Assembly: GCA_031268065.1 (NCBI GenBank)
Contig: JAIRXX010000308.1
Coordinates: forward strand, 1-5,003
DNA from: Propionibacteriaceae bacterium
GTDB taxonomy: Bacteria > Actinomycetota > Actinomycetes > Propionibacteriales > Propionibacteriaceae
Length of the DNA stretch: 5,003 nucleotides
Direction: 5' to 3'
Shown here: one piece after another, positions 1 to 4,062 of the stretch
Layout: every line of letters starts with the position of its first letter
Numbering within the stretch: position 1 is the stretch's first letter
The notes under the pieces: generated by a model
Databases searched by the model: none
Told to the model about the DNA's origin: nothing
What the model saw: only the letters and a program-made list of their open reading frames with translations
Made by a program: the position numbers and the translations under genes

Positions 1-512
1 CGCACCACATGCACCCGATCCGGGTCTAGCTCGCCATACGACTTCAGCACATCGGCCCGCATTCCGGAACTGACCGAGATCACCGCCGCCGCGTCGAGGA
101 ATGCCGTCTTCTCCGCCCAGCTCGACACCCGGTAACCGCCGCCGAGCTGTTCCGCCTTCCAGGGCCGGTGCGGCTCTAGGGAGTGCGCTGTGACCACATG
201 CGGCACGTCGAGGTACTTCGACCCGACCAGTCCGGCGAAATTCGCATACCAGGTGTGCGAATGGATGATGTCGGTGTCGGTGGGAATCGCGTTGGCCATC
301 GCCACGTCGGTGCCGAGCACCCGCAGCGCTTGGTTAGCCCCCGGTGGGAAAGTCTCCGGGTGGGAAGTGGCGTCCGGCCTGGGTTCGCCCATAGCCTGCA
401 CATCGACGCATTCCACCAATTTGCGCAGCTGCGGCACCAGCTGGCCGACGTGTACTCCAGCGCCGCCGTAGATATAAGGGGGATACTCCCTGGTCAGTAT
501 TGAGACTCGCAT
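1..512 (-). CDS. glgA: Actinobacterial glycogen synthase GlgA / maltose-1-phosphate synthase GlgM, 5' part only
   Basis: This is the N-terminal 170 residues of a GT-B glycosyltransferase that uses ADP-glucose; the gene runs off the left edge. The ATG at 512-510 gives MRVSILTREYPPYIYGGAGV, where EYPP-IYGGAGVH is the donor-side glycine loop typical of the actinobacterial GlgA/GlgM group, rather than the KTGGL motif of E. coli GlgA. HSHTWYAN (about 84-91) and the stretch VVTAHSLEPHRPWK (107-120) followed by GGGYRVSSWAE fit the same group. In mycobacteria this protein (Rv1212c) has been shown to make alpha-maltose-1-phosphate from ADP-glucose and glucose-1-phosphate, feeding GlgE; linear glycogen elongation is the older annotation, and sequence alone does not settle which applies here. 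It is divergent from glgC, the supplier of its substrate, with 122 bp between the starts. No Shine-Dalgarno sequence is visible. The hexamer CACGAT ends six bases before the start but is a poor -10 match. Confidence 0.93.
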   Translation of the reverse strand, partial: MRVSILTREYPPYIYGGAGVHVGQLVPQLRKLVECVDVQAMGEPRPDATSHPETFPPGANQALRVLGTDVAMANAIPTDTDIIHSHTWYANFAGLVGSKYLDVPHVVTAHSLEPHRPWKAEQLGGGYRVSSWAEKTAFLDAAAVISVSSGMRADVLKSYGELDPDRVHVV

Positions 513-573
513 ACGTTGATCGTGCCATACTTCAACCGTGAGAGTACTGGTTTTCCGGCGAGAAAGCCTGAGG

Positions 574-588
574 AAATGTCGGACATTT
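574..588. promoter_or_regulatory. Perfect 15-bp palindrome in the glgA-glgC divergent region (candidate operator)
   Basis: AAATGTC-G-GACATTT is a perfect 7+1+7 inverted repeat. It lies in the 122-bp space between the divergent glgA and glgC starts, ending 11 bases upstream of the possible glgC -35 at 600-605. A second, wider pair, AGGAAA at 571-576 and TTTCCT at 595-600, partly overlaps it. The position is what one expects of a dimeric repressor or activator site that could control one or both genes. The regulator is unknown; the assignment is inference from symmetry and location. Confidence 0.45.
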
Positions 589-599
589 GGCCAGTTTCC

Positions 600-628
600 T
601 TGTGGCTGGGCACCGAACGTTCTAAGTT
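600..628 (+). promoter_or_regulatory. Candidate glgC promoter, probably giving a leaderless mRNA
   Basis: TTGTGG at 600-605 and TAAGTT at 623-628 are separated by 17 bases. The -10 fits the actinobacterial TANNNT pattern and ends six bases before the glgC ATG at 635, so transcription would start at or beside the A of the start codon. The bases before the ATG (ACGTTCTAAGTTCTTAAT) contain no purine-rich ribosome-binding site, which agrees with leaderless translation. The -35 match is only partial. Confidence 0.5.
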
Positions 629-634
629 CTTAAT

Positions 635-1858
635 ATGGAACGACCACATGTCCTGTCGATCGTCTTGGCTGGAGGCGAAGGCAAACGGCTCATGCCCCTG
701 ACAGCCGACCGGGCCAAGCCCGCTGTCCCGTTCGGCGGCACCTATCGCCTCATCGATTTCGTGCTGTCGAATTTGGTCAATTCGGATCTGACAAAAATCT
801 GCGTGCTCACCCAGTACAAATCGCATTCGCTGGACCGCCATGTCTCGGTGGCGTGGCGGATGTCTACCATGCTCGGTTCGTACGTCACCTCAGTTCCGGC
901 GCAGCAACGCACCGGCAAACACTGGTATCAGGGCAGCGCGGACGCCATCCACCAGTCGCTCAACCTGGTGCGCGACGAGAATCCCGACTACATCGTCGTC
1001 TTCGGCGCCGACAACATCTACCGGATGGACGTCGAGCAGATGGTGATCGACCATATCGACTCCGGCCTGGCCTGCACGGTCGCCGGAATCCGGGTGCCCA
1101 GGTCGCAGGCCAGCTCTTTCGGGATCATCGACGCCGCGCCGGGCGGGAAGATCAAAAAATTCTTGGAGAAGCCCGCCGATCCGCCCGGACTGCCGGACAG
1201 CCCGGAGCAGTCGTTCGCGTCGATGGGCAACTACGTCTTCAACCGCAAAGCTTTCGTGGACGCGCTGGTCGCCGACGCCAACGACGACAATTCCCGCCAC
1301 GATATGGGCGGGGACATCATCCCCGGCTTCGTCGCGCAAGGCTCGGCCCAGGTCTATGACTTCACCACGAACAAAGTGGCTGGAGCCACCGACAAGGACC
1401 GCAATTACTGGCGCGACGTCGGGACCATCGGCGCTTACCACGCCGCCCACATGGACCTGATTTCCGTCGATCCCGAATTCAACCTCTACAACACCAAATG
1501 GCCGATCTGGACCTCGCAAGTCCAGGCGCCAGGAGCGAAATTCGTCCTGCGCGGCACAGCCGAGGAATCCATTGTCTCGGCGGGTTGCATAATCTCCGGG
1601 GGCGACGTCGAGCATTCGGTGCTGTCGCCCAACGTTTTCGTGGACAAGTGGGCCAGGATCGAAAATTCGGTGGTCTTCAACAATTGCCGGATCGGGCGCA
1701 ACTCGGTGGTGCGCAACTGCATTCTGGACAAGAACGTGGTCGTGCCAGACGGCGCCGAAATCGGAGTTGACAAAGCCTTTGACGAGGCCAGGGGTTTTCA
1801 GATTGTGGACGGGATCACCATCGTCCCGAAGAACGCGGCAGTGCCGGAATCATACTGA
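635..1858 (+). CDS. glgC: Glucose-1-phosphate adenylyltransferase (ADP-glucose pyrophosphorylase)
   Basis: Complete 407-residue GlgC, close to the usual actinobacterial length of about 405. It makes ADP-glucose and pyrophosphate from ATP and glucose-1-phosphate, the committed step towards glycogen. Visible in order: the nucleotide-binding loop [13 protein letters not shown] (11-23) with AKPAVPFGG (27-35); [10 protein letters not shown] (37-46); GSADAIHQ (100-107); the catalytic metal Asp in GADNIYRMD (124-132); the glucose-1-phosphate site lysine in FLEKP (176-180); SMGNYVF (196-202); HDMGGDIIP (222-230); YWRDVGT (258-264). After about residue 305 come the hexapeptide-like turns of the C-terminal left-handed beta helix ([33 protein letters not shown]). 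The ATG at 635 is preferred because the protein then begins right before the conserved beta strand and a TANNNT hexamer lies six bases upstream. The gene is divergent from glgA and convergent with the methyltransferase. Nothing is truncated or missing. Confidence 0.97.
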   Translation: MERPHVLSIVLAGGEGKRLMPLTADRAKPAVPFGGTYRLIDFVLSNLVNSDLTKICVLTQYKSHSLDRHVSVAWRMSTMLGSYVTSVPAQQRTGKHWYQGSADAIHQSLNLVRDENPDYIVVFGADNIYRMDVEQMVIDHIDSGLACTVAGIRVPRSQASSFGIIDAAPGGKIKKFLEKPADPPGLPDSPEQSFASMGNYVFNRKAFVDALVADANDDNSRHDMGGDIIPGFVAQGSAQVYDFTTNKVAGATDKDRNYWRDVGTIGAYHAAHMDLISVDPEFNLYNTKWPIWTSQVQAPGAKFVLRGTAEESIVSAGCIISGGDVEHSVLSPNVFVDKWARIENSVVFNNCRIGRNSVVRNCILDKNVVVPDGAEIGVDKAFDEARGFQIVDGITIVPKNAAVPESY

Positions 1859-1883
1859 CCTGCTGCCGGGCCTGGCCGGATGA

Positions 1884-1925
1884 GCGCGGGCCTGCCGGTT
1901 TTACCCTGCCGGTTTTACCCCGCGC
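1884..1925. repeat. GC-rich inverted repeat enclosing a 14-bp tandem repeat, between convergent genes
   Basis: GCGCGGG (1884-1890) pairs perfectly with CCCGCGC (1919-1925). The loop between them is largely made of two direct copies of TGCCGGTTTTACCC (1893-1906 and 1907-1920; the last two bases of copy two fall in the right arm). This fills much of the 85-bp gap between the ends of glgC and the convergent methyltransferase. A role in ending transcription from one or both sides is plausible from position. It is not a classic intrinsic terminator: the loop is 28 bases and no long T run follows the stem. Confidence 0.45.
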
Positions 1926-1943
1926 ACCTCAAGCCATCGGGTG

Positions 1944-2573
1944 CTACCCGGCGACGCTGACCAGTAGCCCGTCGCCCACGGTGAGCAGCGCGCTCACATG
2001 GCGCTCGGAGTCCTTGACTGCTGCCAGCGCCTCGCGGATGATGAGAGGTTCGTCGTCATCGTTGTTCGCGTCGGCCACCTTGCCTCCCCACAGGGCGTGG
2101 TTGAGGATCAGCGTGCCGCCGGGGCGGAGCAGGCGGTCAGCCTGGGCCACATATTCCACATATTCCAGCGGCTCGGAGTTGATGAATACCAAGTCGTAGG
2201 CGGCGTCGGCCAGTTTGGGCAATACGCTGAGCGGGAGTCCGGAGATCAGCCGGAAGCGCCGGGCTGGAATGCCTTGGGCGGTGAGCACTTCGCGGGCTGC
2301 CGATTGCGACTCCGCCTCGGGGTCGATGCTGGTGAGCACCCCGTCTGCTGCCATGCCCGCGATGAGCGCCAGCGCGGAGACTCCGCTGCCGGTGCCGATT
2401 TCGACGGCGTTCTTGGCTTGGATGGCCTTGGCAATGAATCGCAGGGCGGCGGCGGTGGCCGGGGTTATCGGGGCCAAGCCGAGTTCGGCGGCCCTGGCGC
2501 GGGCAGCGGCAGAACCATTCGGCTCGTCGGTGTATCCGTCAACGAAGTCGCTGACGCTGAATCTAGATTGCAC
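1944..2573 (-). CDS. Class I SAM-dependent O-methyltransferase (Rv1220c-like)
   Basis: A 209-residue protein of the O-methyltransferase family 3 type, soluble and probably cytoplasmic. SAM-binding motif I is VEIGTGSGVS (57-66), the acidic residue ending strand 2 is in SID (D84), DLVFINSEP (128-136) is the strand-4 motif, and LLRPGGTLILNHALWGG (148-164) is the strand-5 region. It resembles M. tuberculosis Rv1220c and its relatives next to sigE-tatB; their substrate is not known to me. The usual metal ligands of this fold (FIDADK and a DN pair) read FINSE and NH here, so metal-dependent catechol-type chemistry is doubtful. The reading frame stays open far upstream, but the family begins close to the FVDGYTDEPNG...ARARAAELG helix. 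I therefore choose the GTG at 2573-2571, which also has TACGCT six bases upstream. A GTG at 2606-2604 would add 11 residues. The gene is divergent from dapA and convergent with glgC. Confidence 0.88.
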   Translation of the reverse strand: MQSRFSVSDFVDGYTDEPNGSAAARARAAELGLAPITPATAAALRFIAKAIQAKNAVEIGTGSGVSALALIAGMAADGVLTSIDPEAESQSAAREVLTAQGIPARRFRLISGLPLSVLPKLADAAYDLVFINSEPLEYVEYVAQADRLLRPGGTLILNHALWGGKVADANNDDDEPLIIREALAAVKDSERHVSALLTVGDGLLVSVAG

Positions 2574-2579
2574 CCACTC

Positions 2580-2585
2580 AGCGTA
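2580..2585 (-). promoter_or_regulatory. Candidate -10 element of the methyltransferase gene (leaderless)
   Basis: On the minus strand, TACGCT fits TANNNT and ends six bases before the chosen GTG start, so RNA would begin at the start codon. No Shine-Dalgarno sequence is placed suitably. A convincing -35 is not seen, so this rests on the -10 pattern and its spacing, which matches three other genes in the window. Confidence 0.4.
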
Positions 2586-2621
2586 CCCAAATGTGCTTGG
2601 CCGCACTAGCGCTGGGGGTGT

Positions 2622-2632
2622 GCAAACTTTGC
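2622..2632. repeat. 11-bp perfect palindrome in the methyltransferase-dapA divergent region
   Basis: GCAAA-C-TTTGC is a perfect 5+1+5 inverted repeat roughly in the middle-left of the 138-bp divergent intergenic region (2574-2711), 37 bases upstream of the candidate methyltransferase -10. It could be a small operator, but a palindrome this short can occur by chance. Apart from this and the two -10-like hexamers I see no riboswitch, small gene or terminator in the region. Confidence 0.25.
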
Positions 2633-2699
2633 TGGGCGCCCATCGCTGGAACTTCGCCGGTGGACGCTGGTTATTCCGACGGCTGTGCTGGGCGTGGGT

Positions 2700-2705
2700 T
2701 AGGCT
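2700..2705 (+). promoter_or_regulatory. Candidate -10 element of dapA-tatB (leaderless)
   Basis: TAGGCT fits TANNNT and ends six bases before the ATG at 2712. If used, the transcript would begin at that ATG and the alternative ATG at 2706 would lie outside the mRNA. No Shine-Dalgarno sequence precedes either ATG (GGCGTGGGTTAGGCT lies before the first). No good -35 is found at 16-19 bases upstream. Confidence 0.4.
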
Positions 2706-2711
2706 ATGGTC

Positions 2712-3596
2712 ATGCACGAAAACCCGGTCTTCGGCCGTCTGCAGACGGCTATGGTCACGCCATTCAACGACGATGGGTCGCTCAACTACCCCGAGGCGCG
2801 GAGATTGGCGGCCTATTTGGTGGACGAGCAGGGAAACGACGCCCTCGTAGTCAACGGCACCACCGGAGAGGCGCCCACCACGAGCGACGCGGAGAAAAAG
2901 CGGCTGCTCGCCGAGGTCGTCGCCGAGGTGGGCGACCGGGCCAAGATCGTCGCCGGAGTGGGCACATTTGACACAGCGCACACCCTGCAACTCACCGCAG
3001 ACGCCGAGGACGCCGGTGCGGACGGGCTGTTGGTGGTGACTCCGTACTACTCGCGCCCGCCGCAAGACGCCTTGGCAGATCATTTCATCACCGTCGCGGA
3101 GGCGACCGGGCTGCCGATCATGGTCTACGACATCCCGCATCGCTGTGGGGTTCCGGTGGAGACGGCGACCTTGGTCCAGCTCGCCGCGCACCCGCGCATC
3201 GTCGCGGTCAAGGACGCCAAGGCGATGCCGGTCGCATCCGCGCAAGTGATGGCCCAGACCAGCCTGCAATACTACGCCGGAGATGACGCGATGCTGCTGC
3301 CGCTGCTGGCGTTGGGAGCCGATGGGGTCGTCGGGACGTCCACCCATTTCACCGGGAGACGCACCAAGCAGCTCATCGAGCTATTCCGCACCGGCCAACC
3401 TGAGGCCGCGCTGCGGCTATTTAGGCAGTTGCTCCCGGTCTACACCGGGGTTTTCGCCACCCAGGGCTGCCTGCTGGTGAAGGCTGGTCTTGCCGCGCGC
3501 GGATTCCGCCCTGGAGGAGTGCGCAAACCATTGCTTGAGGCTTCTTCGCAACAGGCGGAGGCTTTCGTTGCCATTTTGGACGCTGCGGGAGCGTAG
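2712..3596 (+). CDS. dapA: 4-hydroxy-tetrahydrodipicolinate synthase
   Basis: A 294-residue DapA of normal length. It condenses pyruvate with aspartate semialdehyde, the first step of the diaminopimelate/lysine branch, in the cytoplasm. It is a (beta/alpha)8 barrel of the class I aldolase NAL/DapA superfamily. Key positions are all present: GTTGE (49-53), whose two Thr hold pyruvate; the proton-relay Tyr of VTPYYSRP (Y113) and of YDIPHRCG (Y139); Arg144, which binds the aspartate semialdehyde carboxylate; and the Schiff-base Lys167 in VAVKDAK. GDDAMLLP and GADGVVGTSTH follow. The full motif set supports true DapA rather than N-acetylneuraminate lyase or KDG aldolase. Start: ATG at 2706 and ATG at 2712 are both in frame, differing by two residues; 2712 is favoured by the -10-like hexamer at 2700-2705. 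The stop TAG shares its G with the tatB GTG, so the two genes are likely translationally coupled. No other lysine gene is adjacent. Confidence 0.93.
   Translation: MHENPVFGRLQTAMVTPFNDDGSLNYPEARRLAAYLVDEQGNDALVVNGTTGEAPTTSDAEKKRLLAEVVAEVGDRAKIVAGVGTFDTAHTLQLTADAEDAGADGLLVVTPYYSRPPQDALADHFITVAEATGLPIMVYDIPHRCGVPVETATLVQLAAHPRIVAVKDAKAMPVASAQVMAQTSLQYYAGDDAMLLPLLALGADGVVGTSTHFTGRRTKQLIELFRTGQPEAALRLFRQLLPVYTGVFATQGCLLVKAGLAARGFRPGGVRKPLLEASSQQAEAFVAILDAAGA
3587..3591 (+). promoter_or_regulatory. Ribosome binding site for tatB inside the dapA 3' end
   Basis: GGGAG lies four bases before the tatB GTG at 3596. The spacing is short, but it is the only recognisable Shine-Dalgarno-like sequence before any start in the window, and it belongs to the one gene that clearly lacks its own promoter space. 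It supports the GTG start and reinitiation after dapA. Confidence 0.45.
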
Positions 3597-4033
3597 TGCT
3601 CGATTTCAATATTGGTTTCCCGGAGCTTGTCACCCTCGCGGTGCTGGGAGTGATCATCTTCGGCCCGGACAAACTGCCCGAGTTGGCCCGCAAGGCGGGG
3701 CGGGTGGTCAACTATGTGCGCGGCATCGCCAATAACGCCCGGGCGCAGATTCAGGAGGAAGTGCCGGAACTGGGCGAGTTGAACCTATCCGAACTGCATC
3801 CGAAGAATCTTGCGATGAGCGTCTTGGCCGATCCCAAGCCCGCCGAGGTAAAACCTGCCGACCCCAAACCTGCCGAGGCGAAGCCGGACGAGGTGAAGCC
3901 TGCCGGGGCGAAGCCGGACGGGGTAAAACCGGACGGGGCGAAGCCGCCCGCGCCAGTCAGCCCGCCTGTCACGCCGGTGAGATCTTCAGCCGCACCTGAG
4001 AAAACCGCCCCTTTTGACGCTGAGGCTACCTAA
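3596..4033 (+). CDS. tatB: Sec-independent (twin-arginine) protein translocase subunit TatB
   Basis: A 145-residue TatB. TatB with TatC forms the receptor for folded proteins carrying twin-arginine signal peptides in the cytoplasmic membrane. The N terminus MLDFNIGFPELVTLAVLGVI has the short periplasmic lead, the conserved membrane-embedded Glu10 that marks TatB rather than TatA, and one transmembrane helix (about 9-22). The FGPDKLPELARKAGR hinge and amphipathic helix (22-36) continue to about residue 55. The C-terminal half is low-complexity: eight tandem KPxxx pentapeptides at 81-120, then a Pro/Ala/Ser-rich tail. The GTG start overlaps the dapA stop (TAGTG). In mycobacteria and corynebacteria tatB lies in the sigE neighbourhood, which agrees with the methyltransferase and glgC nearby. 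TatC is not in the window. TatA is an alternative name, but Glu10 and the long tail favour TatB. Confidence 0.92.
   Translation: MLDFNIGFPELVTLAVLGVIIFGPDKLPELARKAGRVVNYVRGIANNARAQIQEEVPELGELNLSELHPKNLAMSVLADPKPAEVKPADPKPAEAKPDEVKPAGAKPDGVKPDGAKPPAPVSPPVTPVRSSAAPEKTAPFDAEAT
3836..3955 (+). repeat. 15-bp tandem repeat, eight units, encoding KPxxx pentapeptides in TatB
   Basis: Eight consecutive 15-base units begin with AAG or AAA followed by a Pro codon. They encode KPAEV KPADP KPAEA KPDEV and KPAGA KPDGV KPDGA KPPAP. Units differ at several bases but some are near copies (for example AAGCCGGACGAGGTG, AAGCCGGACGGGGTA and AAACCGGACGGGGCG, written with the variable AAG/AAA first codon). The period is a multiple of three, so gain or loss of units would change length without breaking the frame. 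Confidence 0.85.
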
Positions 4034-4057
4034 ACCTGGGTCTAAGAGAGTAGCCTC
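4022..4057. repeat. 8-bp inverted repeat spanning the tatB stop and the next gene's -10
   Basis: GAGGCTAC (4022-4029) and GTAGCCTC (4050-4057) are perfect inverted copies separated by 20 bases. The left arm lies in the last tatB codons; the right arm contains the TAGCCT hexamer proposed as the -10 of the MgtE-like gene. As RNA it could form a stem-loop at the end of the dapA-tatB message. As DNA it could be a split operator. No T run follows, so it is not a typical intrinsic terminator. Confidence 0.45.
4051..4056 (+). promoter_or_regulatory. Candidate -10 element of the MgtE-like gene (leaderless)
   Basis: TAGCCT fits TANNNT and ends six bases before the GTG at 4063. The TAG in it is also an in-frame stop upstream of that GTG, so the start cannot lie further upstream. 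TTGACG at 4014-4019 is a good -35 by sequence but is 31 bases away from this hexamer, too far to pair with it. No Shine-Dalgarno sequence precedes the GTG (AGCCTCCATTC). Confidence 0.42.
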
Positions 4058-4062
4058 CATTC

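Noticed and set aside
890..1615. Long minus-strand frame (241 residues) inside glgC
   Set aside because: It is antisense to a strongly conserved glgC and rich in Val/Gly/Asp/Arg, as expected of a shadow frame in GC-rich DNA.
1867..1905. Intrinsic terminator after glgC
   Set aside because: Only short stems such as CCGG/CCGG and a TTTT tract are seen; the stem next to the T tract is too weak for a confident call.
1998..2609. Plus-strand frame (203 residues) opposite the methyltransferase
   Set aside because: Gly/Arg-rich shadow with no recognisable motif; the minus strand carries clear SAM-binding motifs.
2574..3347. Minus-strand reading frame continuing far upstream of the methyltransferase (up to 467 residues in total)
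   Set aside because: The upstream part is antisense to dapA, has low-complexity Arg/Gly/His composition, and shows no domain. The methyltransferase family begins near 2573.
3836..3955. Tandem repeats as a possible CRISPR array or regulatory iterons
   Set aside because: The units are contiguous 15-mers with no spacers, and they are in frame within tatB, encoding a simple Lys-Pro tail.
4014..4019. TTGACG as the -35 of the MgtE-like gene
   Set aside because: Thirty-one bases separate it from the TAGCCT hexamer, and no TANNNT lies at 16-19 bases downstream of it.
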